A stretch of DNA of 64,000 bases from Aurantiacibacter arachoides (lineage in GTDB: Bacteria > Pseudomonadota > Alphaproteobacteria > Sphingomonadales > Sphingomonadaceae): assembly GCF_009827335.1 (NCBI RefSeq), contig NZ_WTYH01000001.1:2579501-2643500 (forward strand), given 5' to 3'. The notes under the pieces are model-generated. The model was not told the origin of the DNA, searched no databases, and saw only the letters and a list, made by a program, of their open reading frames with translations. The position numbers were made by a program, and so were the translations under genes. Positions 18,336-27,465 of the stretch are shown here, in pieces. Every line of letters starts with the position of its first letter. Positions within the stretch are counted from its first letter, which is position 1.

Positions 18336-21218
18336 ATGTCGGACACGCAACATCTCTACCTGGTCGACGGGTCGGCCTACATCTTTCGCGCCTACCATCG
18401 TCTGCCCCCGCTGACCAACCCGCAAGGCACGCCGGTGGGCGCGGTCTACGGCTACACCACCATGCTGTGGAAGCTGGCCGACGACCTGCACAAGGCCGAC
18501 GGGCCGACGCATCTTGCCGTCGTGCTCGACAAGTCGAGCCATTCCTTCCGCAACGATCTGTATGCCGATTACAAGGCCCACCGCCCCGACCCGCCAGAGG
18601 ATCTCGTCCCGCAGTTCCCCCTGATCCGCGACGCCACCCGCGCCTTCAGCCTGCCGATGGTGGAGGAGCCGAACGTGGAGGCGGACGACATGATCGCCAG
18701 CTATGCCAAGGCAGCCATCCGCAAGGGATGGGACGTCACGATCGTCAGTTCCGACAAGGACCTGATGCAATTGATCGGCCAGTGCGGCGAAGACGACCTG
18801 GAGCCGGGCGTCACGACAGGCGGGTGCATCGACATGCTCGACACCATGAAGGACGCGCGCATCGGCCGCGAGGAGGTGATTGCCAAGTTCGGCGTTCCGC
18901 CCGAACAGCTGGGTGACGTGCTGGCGCTGATGGGCGACAGCGTGGACAATATTCCCGGCATCTACGGCATCGGGCCCAAGACGGCCTCGAAGCTCATATC
19001 CGACAACGGCTCGCTGTCCGCCGCGCTCGATTCGGCTCCGTCGCTGAAAGCCTCCAAGCTGAAGGACCGCCTGATCGAGGGGCGCGCGATGGCCGAGCTA
19101 AGCCGGACGCTGGTGGAACTGCGGTGCGATTGCCCGCTGCCCATCGCGCTGGAGGACATGGCTCTCGACGGCATTCCGCCCGAACCGCTCGCCACGTTCC
19201 TGGAATCGCACGGATTCCATTCGCTGCTCAAACGCCTTGGCGCAGGGAGCGGCAGCCCTGACCGACCGACCAATCTCAATCCCGCGAAGCAAAGCCAGAA
19301 GGGCGCGCCCGCCGCGCAGCAGGGCAACACGCAGCCCTTGCCCGACTGGCCCGCCGTGGACCGCGATGCCTACGAGTGCGTGCAGACAATCGACCGGCTG
19401 GAACACTGGGTGGCGCGGGCGCTCGCCGCGCGTCTGGTGGCGATCGACACCGAAACCAGCAGCCTTGATCCCATGCGCGCCGAGCTGACCGGGATCAGCA
19501 TGGCGCTCGGCCCCAACGATGCCTGCTACGTTCCCCTGGGGCATGGCGGAAGCGACATGTTCGCCGACAAGCCGCCGCAGGTGGACCGTGCCGCCGCCAT
19601 GGCCATGCTGAGGCCGCTGCTGGAAAGCGACGCAATCCTCAAGGTCGGCCAGAACATCAAGTACGACATTACCATCCTTCAGCGCTGCGCCGGCATTACC
19701 GTAGCGCCGGTGGAGGATACGATGATCATGTCGTTCGACATGGACGCAGGCCGCGCCCTTGACGGGATTGGGGCCGGCGGCATCGGCGGGGGCCACGGCA
19801 TGGACGAACTGGCCCAGCGCCACCTCGGCCATACTACGCTCACCTTCAAGGACATCTGCGGCACCGGCAAGAAGGCCATCCCCTTTGGCGAGGTGCCGCT
19901 GGACAAGGCGACGCAATATGCCGCCGAGGATGCCGACGTGACCTGGCGCCTCTACCAGTTGTTCAAGCGCCGCCTGCCCGAAGAAGGCGCAACGCGCGTA
20001 TACGAACGGGTGGATCGCCCCCTTATCCCCGTGGTCGCGGGCATGGAGCGCGAGGGCATCAGGGTCGACAGGGCGGCGCTCGCCAAGTTGTCGGAAACCT
20101 TTGCCGAAACCACCGCCGGCCTGGAGACCGAGATCCACGAACTGGCGGGCGAGCCGTTCACCATCGGCAGCCCCAAGCAACTGGGCGACGTCCTGTTCGA
20201 CAAGCTGGGCCACAAGGGCGGCAAGAAGGGCAAGAGCGGGCAGTATTCGACCGACCAGAGCATTCTGGAACGCCTCGCCGGCGAAGGCGCGCCGATTGCC
20301 GGCAAGGTGCTCGAATGGCGGCAACTGACCAAGCTGCGCAGCACCTATACCGAGGCGCTGCAGGCCGCGATCAATCCCGATACGGGGCGCGTCCACACCA
20401 GCTACAGCCTGGTCGGCGCGCAGACCGGGCGGCTATCCAGCACCGATCCGAACCTGCAGAACATTCCCATCCGCACCGCCATCGGGCGCGAGATCCGCAA
20501 GGCCTTCGTGCCCGACGAAGGCAACGTGCTGCTTGCTGCGGACTACAGCCAGATTGAACTGCGGCTGGCGGCGCACATGGCCGACGTGCCGCAATTGAAG
20601 GAAGCCTTTGCCAGCGGCGAGGACATCCATTCGCGCACGGCGCTCGAAATGTTCGGCACGGTCGACCGCGACACCCGCGCGCAGGCCAAGACGGTCAACT
20701 TCGCCATCCTCTACGGCATCAGCCGCTGGGGTCTTGGCGGCAGGCTGGGTATCGAGGCGGACGAGGCGCAGGCCATCATCGACACCTATTTCCAACGCTT
20801 TCCCGGCATCCGCAACTATATCCACGAAACGCTCGAAAGCGTTCGCGCCAAGGGCTATTCGGAGACGCTGTTCGGCCGCAAGACGTGGTTTCCGCGCATC
20901 AATTCAAAGCAGCAGGCCGAACGCCAGGGAAGCGAGCGCGCCGCGATCAACGCGCCGATCCAGGGCACCAGCGCCGACATCATCAAGCGGGCCATGGCGC
21001 GCATGCTGCCCGCCCTGCGCGAGGCCGGTTTGCCGGATGTGCGGATGCTGTTGCAGGTGCACGACGAACTGGTGTTCGAGCTGCCGGAGAGCGACGTGGA
21101 GGCGGCCGGCGCCGTCATTGCGCGGGTCATGGCCGATGCCGCCTTGCCCGCGGTCGAACTGACCGTGCCGCTCGGTATCGAGATCGGCCACGGCCCGAGC
21201 TGGGACGACGCCCACTAG
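18336..21218 (+). CDS. polA: DNA polymerase I
   Basis: This 960-residue repair and Okazaki-fragment polymerase has three domains. The 5'-3' nuclease covers about 1-300 (LYLVDGSAYIFRAYH; SSDKDLMQL; MGDSVDNIPGIYGIGPKTA). The 3'-5' exonuclease begins near 371 with DTETSS intact, so proofreading is likely. The polymerase domain includes motif A DYSQIELRLAAH near 737, motif B RAQAKTVNFAILYG with Phe at the position equivalent to E. coli 762, and motif C VHDELVFE near 908. I use the ATG of MSDTQHLYL at 18336 rather than an upstream in-frame ATG because the nuclease domain begins there. Confidence 0.98.
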   Translation: MSDTQHLYLVDGSAYIFRAYHRLPPLTNPQGTPVGAVYGYTTMLWKLADDLHKADGPTHLAVVLDKSSHSFRNDLYADYKAHRPDPPEDLVPQFPLIRDATRAFSLPMVEEPNVEADDMIASYAKAAIRKGWDVTIVSSDKDLMQLIGQCGEDDLEPGVTTGGCIDMLDTMKDARIGREEVIAKFGVPPEQLGDVLALMGDSVDNIPGIYGIGPKTASKLISDNGSLSAALDSAPSLKASKLKDRLIEGRAMAELSRTLVELRCDCPLPIALEDMALDGIPPEPLATFLESHGFHSLLKRLGAGSGSPDRPTNLNPAKQSQKGAPAAQQGNTQPLPDWPAVDRDAYECVQTIDRLEHWVARALAARLVAIDTETSSLDPMRAELTGISMALGPNDACYVPLGHGGSDMFADKPPQVDRAAAMAMLRPLLESDAILKVGQNIKYDITILQRCAGITVAPVEDTMIMSFDMDAGRALDGIGAGGIGGGHGMDELAQRHLGHTTLTFKDICGTGKKAIPFGEVPLDKATQYAAEDADVTWRLYQLFKRRLPEEGATRVYERVDRPLIPVVAGMEREGIRVDRAALAKLSETFAETTAGLETEIHELAGEPFTIGSPKQLGDVLFDKLGHKGGKKGKSGQYSTDQSILERLAGEGAPIAGKVLEWRQLTKLRSTYTEALQAAINPDTGRVHTSYSLVGAQTGRLSSTDPNLQNIPIRTAIGREIRKAFVPDEGNVLLAADYSQIELRLAAHMADVPQLKEAFASGEDIHSRTALEMFGTVDRDTRAQAKTVNFAILYGISRWGLGGRLGIEADEAQAIIDTYFQRFPGIRNYIHETLESVRAKGYSETLFGRKTWFPRINSKQQAERQGSERAAINAPIQGTSADIIKRAMARMLPALREAGLPDVRMLLQVHDELVFELPESDVEAAGAVIARVMADAALPAVELTVPLGIEIGHGPSWDDAH

Positions 21219-21257
21219 ATCGTCTGCGCCGCCCGCCTGAGGGGCGCTGCCTTCCTG

Positions 21258-21291
21258 CCGGGGGCACCGGGGTTGCATCCCCGACCCCCGG
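21258..21291 (+). terminator. possible hairpin after polA
   Basis: CCGGGGG and GGGG arms pair with CCCC and CCCCCGG around a TTGCAT loop. There is no T-tract, so this may only be a structured spacer between polA and the MscS gene. Confidence 0.35.
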
Positions 21292-21308
21292 CCCATAGGT
21301 GACAGACC

Positions 21309-22400
21309 ATGTTCGACCGTCTCGACCCCCGCGATTGGGGCATCGACTGGCTCGATGCCGGCTATGCCGCGCTTGCGCTGCTGACTGCCGTCATCGCTGC
21401 CTGGATTGCCTATCGCATTATCTTCGCCATCGTGATGAAGCTCGCGCGCGCCTCGGACTCGCCGTCGGACAACGTGGTGGTGGAGCGCATTCGCTCACCC
21501 ATCAAGTGGGCGCTGATCGCGATTGCCATAACGCTTGCCGCGCAGGCCGACCCGCTGCTGGCCCAGGTGTGGGAGCCGCTTGGCAAGTTCCTGCGCCCGG
21601 CCCTTCTTGGCTGGATCGTCTATTCCATCGTCAAGGCCTATACCGCGACCATGGAAATGCGGTTCGATGCCGCAGCGGACCCGGTGGCGGTGCGCAGCCG
21701 CCGCACCCGCATCGCCATCCTTTCGCGCACCGCAATGTTCGCGATCATCTTCATCACCGTGGGGCTGATGCTGTTCGCCATCCCCACCGTGCAGAACATT
21801 GGCGCCACGCTGCTCGCCTCTGCCGGTCTTGCCGCGCTGGCCGTTGGCGCCGCCGCACAGCCGGCGCTGAAGTCGCTGATCGCGGGCCTGCAGGTCGCCA
21901 TTACCGAGCCGCTGCGACTGGGCGACATGGTCAAGGTGGATGGCCACACCGGCCGGGTGGAGGAGATCCACATGGCCTTTGTCATCGTGCGAACCTGGGA
22001 CGAACGCGCCATAGTCGTGCCGACCGGCCGCTTCCTGGACGACACCTTTGAAAACTGGTCGCGCCGTAACGAGGCCTTGTCCGGTCCTGTATTCTTGCAT
22101 CTGGACCCGATTGCCGACGTCGACCCCATCCGTGCGGAGTTCGAACAGTTCACGGCAACGCAGGATCTGTGGGACCGCCGCACCGCCCAACTGCTGGTGA
22201 CAGAGGCCTATCCCGAAAGCGTCGAGTTGCGCCTGACCGTCAGCGCGGCGACCATAGGCGACCTGTGGAACCTCAGGTGCACAATCCGCGAACACATGCT
22301 CGCCTGGTTGCGTGAGAATCAACCCGACGCGCTGATCCGCCACCGGCTGGAACTGCCCGGCGGCCACGCCAAGGCGCCCGAGACCGGGGGACCGAACTGA
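21309..22400 (+). CDS. MscS-family mechanosensitive channel
   Basis: The 363-residue membrane protein has about four N-terminal hydrophobic segments. The pore-lining TM3-like helix ASAGLAALAVGAAAQPALKSLIAG has the Ala/Gly packing typical of MscS. The beta domain follows, with ITEPLRLGDMVKVDG, then VEEIHMAFVIVRTWDERAIVVPTG and FENWSRRN. Such channels open on membrane tension to release solutes during osmotic downshift. A second, BON-fused MscS homologue lies at 44020. Confidence 0.92.
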   Translation: MFDRLDPRDWGIDWLDAGYAALALLTAVIAAWIAYRIIFAIVMKLARASDSPSDNVVVERIRSPIKWALIAIAITLAAQADPLLAQVWEPLGKFLRPALLGWIVYSIVKAYTATMEMRFDAAADPVAVRSRRTRIAILSRTAMFAIIFITVGLMLFAIPTVQNIGATLLASAGLAALAVGAAAQPALKSLIAGLQVAITEPLRLGDMVKVDGHTGRVEEIHMAFVIVRTWDERAIVVPTGRFLDDTFENWSRRNEALSGPVFLHLDPIADVDPIRAEFEQFTATQDLWDRRTAQLLVTEAYPESVELRLTVSAATIGDLWNLRCTIREHMLAWLRENQPDALIRHRLELPGGHAKAPETGGPN

Positions 22401-22402
22401 CG

Positions 22403-22463
22403 AGGGATTGGCCGAGCGTTCTATGCTTGGGCCCGCGAGGGAGCGGAGCGAACCACATCCCTC
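22403..22463. repeat. 7-bp inverted repeat between convergent genes
   Basis: GAGGGAT (22403-22409) and ATCCCTC (22457-22463) are separated by 47 bases in the gap between the MscS and CDC48 stops. It could help 3'-end formation, but there is no T-tract. Confidence 0.3.
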
Positions 22464-22483
22464 GACAAGACGACAGTACCGGC

Positions 22484-24811
22484 TCAGTCCTCGTGCTTGT
22501 TCTCCCGCCGGCTGGATACCATGCCCTCGGTAAGGAAGCCGATGGGCCGCACTTCCATGGCGCGCTTCTTCAGCTCGCCCTTCATCTTCTTGTATTCCTC
22601 TTCCATCTGCGGCGTGACCGTGGCCCGGCTGTCTTCCAGCGCCTCGTCGAAGTCGGCCTTCGACACGCTGTCGGGCGAGGCCGAACCGTCCTTGGCAGAC
22701 CGGCGAATGGCGTTGAGGCCGGCGCGGCGGACCACGTCTTCCAGGTCCGCCCCGGTGAAGCGCTCGGTCTTGGCGGCGATGGCTGCCAGATCCACCCCAT
22801 CGGCCAGCGGCATGGCCTTGGTGTGAATGTTCAGGATATGCTCGCGCCCCGCCTCGTCCGGCGGGCCGACGTAGACCAGTTCATCGAACCGGCCGGGCCG
22901 CAGCAGCGCGGGATCGACCAGCGTTGGGCGGTTCGTGGCACCGATCACCACGATGCTGGAGAGTTCCTCCATCCCGTCCATCTCGGCAAGAATGGTGTTG
23001 ACCACGCGCGCCGTCACCTGCGGCTCGCCCGCGCCGGACCCGCGGGCCGGGACCAGCGAATCGATCTCGTCGATGAAGATGACGCAGGGCGCCACGGCCC
23101 GCGCGCGGGCGAACATGCGGGCGATCTGCTGCTCGCTCTCGCCATACCACTTGGAAAGCAGGTCCGAGCTTTTCATCGAGATGAAGTTCGCCTCCGCTTC
23201 CTTGGCGACCGCCTTAGCCAGCAGGGTCTTACCGGTGCCGGGCGGGCCATAGAGCAGGAACCCCTTGGCCGGACGGATACCCAGCCGCTCGAAGGCCTGC
23301 GGATTCTTGAGCGGCAGTTCGACGCCTTCCTTCAGCTTTTCCTCCGCTTCGCCAAGGCCGCCGATGTCGGCCCAGCCCACGGTGGGGGCCTGCACCATCA
23401 CCTCGCGCATGGCAGAAGGCTGCACGCGTTTCAGCGCCTCGCGGAAATCCTCCTTCTCGACCTGCAATTCCTCGAGCACTTCGGGCGGGATTTCCCGCGC
23501 ATCGAGATCGAGTTTCGGCATGATGCGCCGCACCGCCTCGATCGCGGCCTCGCGCGTCAGCGCGGCAAGGTCCGCGCCCACGAACCCGTGGGTGGAGCGC
23601 GCCAGTTCGGCAAGATCCACGCCTTCGCCCAGCGGCATCCCGCGGGTGTGGATGCCAAGGATTTCGCGCCGGCCCTGCTCGTCCGGCACGCCGATCACGA
23701 TCTCGCGGTCGAAGCGGCCCGGGCGCCTGAGCGCCTCGTCGATGGCGTCGGGTCGGTTGGTGGCGGCGATCACGACGAGGTTGGCGCGCGACTGCAGCCC
23801 GTCCATCAACGTCAGGAGCTGGGCGACGAGGCGCTTTTCCGCCTCGCCGGCCACGTTCTGCCGCTTGGGGGCGATCGAATCGATCTCGTCGATGAAGACG
23901 ATGGCCGGCTGGCTGCGCTCGGCTTCCTCGAATACCTCGCGCAGGCGCTTTTCCGATTCGCCATAGGCCGATCCCATGATCTCGGGGCCATTGATGGTGA
24001 AGAACTCGGCATCGCTTTCGTTTGCCACGGCCTGCGCCAGCCGGGTCTTGCCAGTGCCGGGCGGGCCATGCAGCAGCACACCCTTGGGCGGGTCGACGCC
24101 GAGGCGGGTGAACAGTTCGGGGTATCGCAGCGGCAGCTCGACCATCTCGCGCAGCTGCTTGATGGTGTCTTCCATGCCGCCGACATCGTCGTAGTTGATC
24201 GTGCCGCGCGCACTGCGCGGCTCCTCGAATTCGGCGCGCAGCTCCACCTCGGTGTTCTCGTCGATATGGACGATGCCCTTGGGACTGGTGGAGACGACCT
24301 GCAGGCGGATCTCGGTCAGCGCATAGGCGGGGGCGTTGAACATGCGACGCACGTTGGCGGGCACGTTCGCCACGGGCTGCTGGCCGTGGGTGGCGACGAG
24401 ATCGCCGGCGACAAGCGGCTTCTTGAAGAACACGCGCTTCAGCGCCTCGGTCGGGCCCTGCAGGCGCATTTCCTTGCGGGCGGGCGCGAAGACGACACGG
24501 GTGGCCGGCACGCTGTCAGCGCGGCGCACGATGACGTGTTCGCCCGACGATGCCTCGGCGTTGGCGCGTTGCAGGCCGTCGAGGCGGATCACGCTGAGCG
24601 CCTCGTCCTCCTCGTAGGCCGGAATGGCGATGGATACGGTGGCACGCTTGCCCTCGATCTCCACCGCGTCACCCTCGGTAATGCCGAGCGCCTGGAACGC
24701 GCTGCGTGGCACGCGCACGACGCCCCGGCCCGATTCCTCCTGCCTGGCGGCGGCAACTTGCAGCCTGACGGTTCCCTGTTCGATTTCTGTAGCGGCGTTG
24801 TCCTGGGCCAT
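22484..24811 (-). CDS. CDC48/p97-type AAA+ ATPase
   Basis: The 775-residue protein has the full Cdc48/VCP layout. The N domain spans about 10-195, opening with a double-psi barrel segment (RGVVRVPRSAFQALGITEGDAVEI). The D1 AAA domain has GPPGTGKT near 245, FIDEIDSIAP and NRPDAID. The D2 domain has GPPGTGKT near 520, the pore-loop KWYGESEQQI, FIDEIDSLVP and NRPTLVDPALLRPGRFD. A charged C-terminal tail ends RRENKHED. Cdc48 enzymes unfold proteins; they are general in archaea and eukaryotes but scattered in bacteria. The bacterial substrate is unknown. Confidence 0.92.
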   Translation of the reverse strand: MAQDNAATEIEQGTVRLQVAAARQEESGRGVVRVPRSAFQALGITEGDAVEIEGKRATVSIAIPAYEEDEALSVIRLDGLQRANAEASSGEHVIVRRADSVPATRVVFAPARKEMRLQGPTEALKRVFFKKPLVAGDLVATHGQQPVANVPANVRRMFNAPAYALTEIRLQVVSTSPKGIVHIDENTEVELRAEFEEPRSARGTINYDDVGGMEDTIKQLREMVELPLRYPELFTRLGVDPPKGVLLHGPPGTGKTRLAQAVANESDAEFFTINGPEIMGSAYGESEKRLREVFEEAERSQPAIVFIDEIDSIAPKRQNVAGEAEKRLVAQLLTLMDGLQSRANLVVIAATNRPDAIDEALRRPGRFDREIVIGVPDEQGRREILGIHTRGMPLGEGVDLAELARSTHGFVGADLAALTREAAIEAVRRIMPKLDLDAREIPPEVLEELQVEKEDFREALKRVQPSAMREVMVQAPTVGWADIGGLGEAEEKLKEGVELPLKNPQAFERLGIRPAKGFLLYGPPGTGKTLLAKAVAKEAEANFISMKSSDLLSKWYGESEQQIARMFARARAVAPCVIFIDEIDSLVPARGSGAGEPQVTARVVNTILAEMDGMEELSSIVVIGATNRPTLVDPALLRPGRFDELVYVGPPDEAGREHILNIHTKAMPLADGVDLAAIAAKTERFTGADLEDVVRRAGLNAIRRSAKDGSASPDSVSKADFDEALEDSRATVTPQMEEEYKKMKGELKKRAMEVRPIGFLTEGMVSSRRENKHED

Positions 24812-24930
24812 GCGGCGCTCTCGTCCTCAATCCTGCATTACGAAGGACAAAGCTAGGGTGCCCTCCCTCGCTTTACAAACGGGCGTAGCCCGCGTTGGTG
24901 CCGCGTTTGTCGCTGTTACGAGCGGACAAG

Positions 24931-24961
24931 AAAAAAGGCCCGGTCGTTGCCGACCGGGCCT
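24931..24961 (-). terminator. orphan leftward terminator
   Basis: A perfect 11-bp stem (24936-24946 with 24951-24961) has a four-base loop and, read leftward, is followed by six T residues and CTTG. No annotated leftward gene ends here; the CDC48 gene starts 120 bases further left. It therefore implies a short leftward transcript initiated within 24962-25242, or attenuation in a long CDC48 leader. Confidence 0.85.
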
Positions 24962-25156
24962 GGAAGTTTTGGGAGAGGATGCCTGAAAGGCAGGGAGACA
25001 TATGCTGCGAGGGCGCCGATCTCGCAAGTGCGAAAAGGGCATAAGCTGTTGCATCGCACGCAACATCGCCCGAAAACGCTTGGTTGTCAGCATGATCGAC
25101 AGGTGGCGGGCGCCACCAAATTGCCCGATGGTGCATTGTGCGACCCGATATTTTGC

Positions 25157-25167
25157 GTTGCAGCAAC
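25157..25167. promoter_or_regulatory. GTTGC-A-GCAAC palindrome upstream of scoA
   Basis: A perfect 11-bp palindrome lies 75 bases before the scoA start. A spaced version, GTTGC-N7-GCAAC, lies at 25048-25064. Repeated inverted motifs suggest a regulator site for the CoA-transferase operon; the regulator is unknown. Confidence 0.4.
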
Positions 25168-25242
25168 TTTGCGCGACAGGGTGACATCGCTCGCGACAGC
25201 CTCTAATCCCATGTCAGAGTCGCCAATTGCGAGAGGACACCC

Positions 25243-25962
25243 ATGCAGAAAATCTACGCCGATGCCGAGGCCGCCCTTGCCGGCCTGTTGCACGAGGGGA
25301 TGACCATCGCGGCGGGCGGATTCGGCCTGTGCGGCATTCCCGAACGGCTGCTCGACGCCATTCAGGCCTCCGGTGTGGGCAACCTCACCTTTGCCAGCAA
25401 CAATGCTGGCATCGATAACGAAGGCATCGGCAAGCTGCTGCGCACGCGGCAGGTCTCGCGCATGATCTCCAGCTATGTCGGGGAGAACAAGGAGTTCGAA
25501 CGGCAATATCTGGCTGGCGAGCTGGAGGTGGAATTCTGCCCGCAGGGCACCCTGGCCGAGCGCATGCGCGCCGGCGGTGCGGGCATTCCGGGCTTCTATA
25601 CCAAGACCGGCGTCGGCACCCAGGTGGCAGAGGGCAAGGAAGTGAAGCAGTTCGACCGGGGCGACGGGCGGGAGGACTTCATCCTCGAACACGGCATCTT
25701 TGCCGACCTGTCCATCGTCAAGGCGTGGAAGGCTGACGAGACCGGAAACCTCGTGTTCCGCAAGACCGCGCGCAATTTCAACCAGCCCGCGGCCACCTGC
25801 GGCAAGGTCTGCGTCGCCGAGGTCGAGGAAATCGTGAAGCCGGGCGAGCTCGACCCCGACGGCATCCACCTGCCCGGCGTGTTCGTGAACCGCCTGGTGC
25901 TGGGCGCGCCCTACGACAAGAAGATCGAGTTCGTCACCACGCGTCAGCGCGAGAGCGCCTGA
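25243..25962 (+). CDS. scoA: 3-oxoacid CoA-transferase subunit A
   Basis: The 239-residue alpha subunit of succinyl-CoA:3-ketoacid CoA-transferase activates acetoacetate with CoA from succinyl-CoA. The family signature is visible in GMTIAAGGFGLCGIPERLLDA at the start. VEFCPQGTLAERMRAGGAGIPGFYT lies in the middle and DLSIVKAWKADETGNLVF follows. Length is normal. A GAGAGGAC ribosome-binding site precedes the ATG. Its partner scoB lies downstream, but unusually a HAD-like lipoprotein gene sits between them. Confidence 0.96.
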   Translation: MQKIYADAEAALAGLLHEGMTIAAGGFGLCGIPERLLDAIQASGVGNLTFASNNAGIDNEGIGKLLRTRQVSRMISSYVGENKEFERQYLAGELEVEFCPQGTLAERMRAGGAGIPGFYTKTGVGTQVAEGKEVKQFDRGDGREDFILEHGIFADLSIVKAWKADETGNLVFRKTARNFNQPAATCGKVCVAEVEEIVKPGELDPDGIHLPGVFVNRLVLGAPYDKKIEFVTTRQRESA

Positions 25963-25966
25963 CACC

Positions 25967-26785
25967 TTGCGCAAGACGCCCATCCTGGCTGCCATGGCCA
26001 TCGCCCTTGCCCTGCAAGGCTGCGTGGCGCTGGCAATCGTGCCGATTGCGGCAAGCGGCGGGCTGCTGGCGCGCAGCGCGCTGACGGGCGATCGCACGCG
26101 CGAGGCGATAACCGTGGGCACGGACATCGATCCCGAAACGGTCGATTTCGCCAGCTACGCCGCCTTCACCGTGCTGGATACGAGCGAGCTGCCAGCACCC
26201 GCCGCGACGATTCCCGACGACGGTCCCCTCGGTGCGTTTCACGCCTTTGCAGCGCGCGCGCTGCCCGATGCCGATCCTGATGCGGCCGCCCGGCCTGCTG
26301 AGCGGTATTCCGCTCTGCTACAAAACCCCAGCGCACTGCGTCCCTCGCTCGCCGCCTGCCAGCAAGAAGTCCCTGCCGTCCTGCTCGACCTCGACCCGGC
26401 GGGCGGACTGATGCCCACCGCCATGGGCGCCGCGCCGAATCCTGCGCTGGTGGCCGTGCTCGACGATCTGCGCCGCCGCAACGTGGCCATTGCCTGGATG
26501 ACCGACCGCGAACCGACAGAGGCCGGGCGCATCCGCGAACTGCTGCTGTCCACCGGGCTGGACCCGACGGGGCGCGACCCGCTGTTCGTCCAGCGTTATC
26601 CCGGTGAGACCAAGCAGGCGCGCCGCCGCGCGCTGCTGGAAACGCATTGCCCCATCGCCATTGCCGGGGACGAGCGCACGGACTTCGACGATCTTTACGC
26701 CTTTCTGCTCGACCAGAGCGCCGCCGGCCCGCTGGAGGCGATGCTGGGGTCGGGCTGGTTCCTCATCCCCGCACCGCTCGACTGA
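25967..26785 (+). CDS. HAD-like phosphatase lipoprotein
   Basis: The 272-residue product has a lipoprotein signal (LQGC, Cys near 19). HAD-superfamily motifs appear in order: LLDLDPAG (DxD block), WMTDREP (motif II), a Lys in GETKQARRR (motif III) and [11 protein letters not shown] (motif IV). It resembles secreted acid phosphatases of the 5'-nucleotidase lipoprotein type, but the substrate is unknown. The start is TTG at 25967, four bases after the scoA stop, giving tight coupling; no better start preserves the signal. It is wedged between scoA and scoB. Confidence 0.78.
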   Translation: MRKTPILAAMAIALALQGCVALAIVPIAASGGLLARSALTGDRTREAITVGTDIDPETVDFASYAAFTVLDTSELPAPAATIPDDGPLGAFHAFAARALPDADPDAAARPAERYSALLQNPSALRPSLAACQQEVPAVLLDLDPAGGLMPTAMGAAPNPALVAVLDDLRRRNVAIAWMTDREPTEAGRIRELLLSTGLDPTGRDPLFVQRYPGETKQARRRALLETHCPIAIAGDERTDFDDLYAFLLDQSAAGPLEAMLGSGWFLIPAPLD

Positions 26786-26799
26786 AGGAAAGCCTGCCC

Positions 26800-27462
26800 A
26801 TGTCCACAGAAACGCACCAGGAAACGAAGGGCTGGACCCGCGACCAGATGGCCGCCCGCGCCGCGCGCGAGCTGAAGGACGGATATTACGTCAACCTCGG
26901 CATCGGCATTCCGACGCTGGTGGCTAATCACATACCTGAAGGCATGCAGGTCACATTGCAGAGCGAGAACGGCATGCTCGGCATCGGCCCCTTCCCCTAT
27001 GCAGGCGAAGAAGACCCGGACCTCATCAATGCCGGCAAGCAGACCATCAGCGAACTGCCGCACAGCGCCTATTTCGACAGCGCCACCAGCTTCTCGATGA
27101 TCCGCGGCGGGCATATCGACCTGTGCATCCTGGGCGCGATGGAGGTGGCCGAGAACGGCGACATCGCCAACTGGATGATCCCGGGCAAGATGGTGAAGGG
27201 CATGGGCGGGGCGATGGACCTGGTCGCCGGGGTCAAGAAGATTATCGTCGTCATGGAGCACACCGCCAAGGACGGCAGCCCCAAGTTCATCCCGTCGTGC
27301 ACCCTGCCGCTGACCGGCACGGACGTGGTCGACATGGTCGTGACCGACCTTGCGGTATTTCACCGGCCCGATCACGCCAGCCCGTTCCGCCTGGTGGAGA
27401 TGGCGCCCGGCATCAGTGCGGACGAAGTCGCCGCCAAGACCACCGCGCATTACGTCAGCTGA
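26800..27462 (+). CDS. scoB: 3-oxoacid CoA-transferase subunit B
   Basis: The 220-residue beta subunit completes the CoA-transferase. The catalytic glutamate lies in the block [16 protein letters not shown], as in the pig heart and bacterial enzymes. Other family blocks are [36 protein letters not shown] and [17 protein letters not shown] precedes the ATG at 26800, 14 bases after the HAD-like gene. The four genes from scoA to the membrane protein look like one operon. Confidence 0.96.
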   Translation: MSTETHQETKGWTRDQMAARAARELKDGYYVNLGIGIPTLVANHIPEGMQVTLQSENGMLGIGPFPYAGEEDPDLINAGKQTISELPHSAYFDSATSFSMIRGGHIDLCILGAMEVAENGDIANWMIPGKMVKGMGGAMDLVAGVKKIIVVMEHTAKDGSPKFIPSCTLPLTGTDVVDMVVTDLAVFHRPDHASPFRLVEMAPGISADEVAAKTTAHYVS

Positions 27463-27465
27463 CCC

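Larger units (their letters stand above)
24812..25242. other. 431-base intergenic region upstream of CDC48 and scoA
   Basis: This is the gap between the diverging CDC48-type and scoA genes. It contains a strong leftward terminator (24931-24961), a GGTGGC/GCCACC hairpin (25102-25117) and two GTTGC/GCAAC inverted motifs (25048-25064 and 25157-25167). No convincing protein gene fits. A leftward frame from 25093 would read straight through the terminator and is unlike known proteins. Confidence 0.6.

Noticed and set aside
24827-25093. A leftward 88-codon frame beside CDC48
   Set aside because: It reads through the strong terminator at 24931-24961 and shows no protein-like pattern or ribosome-binding site.
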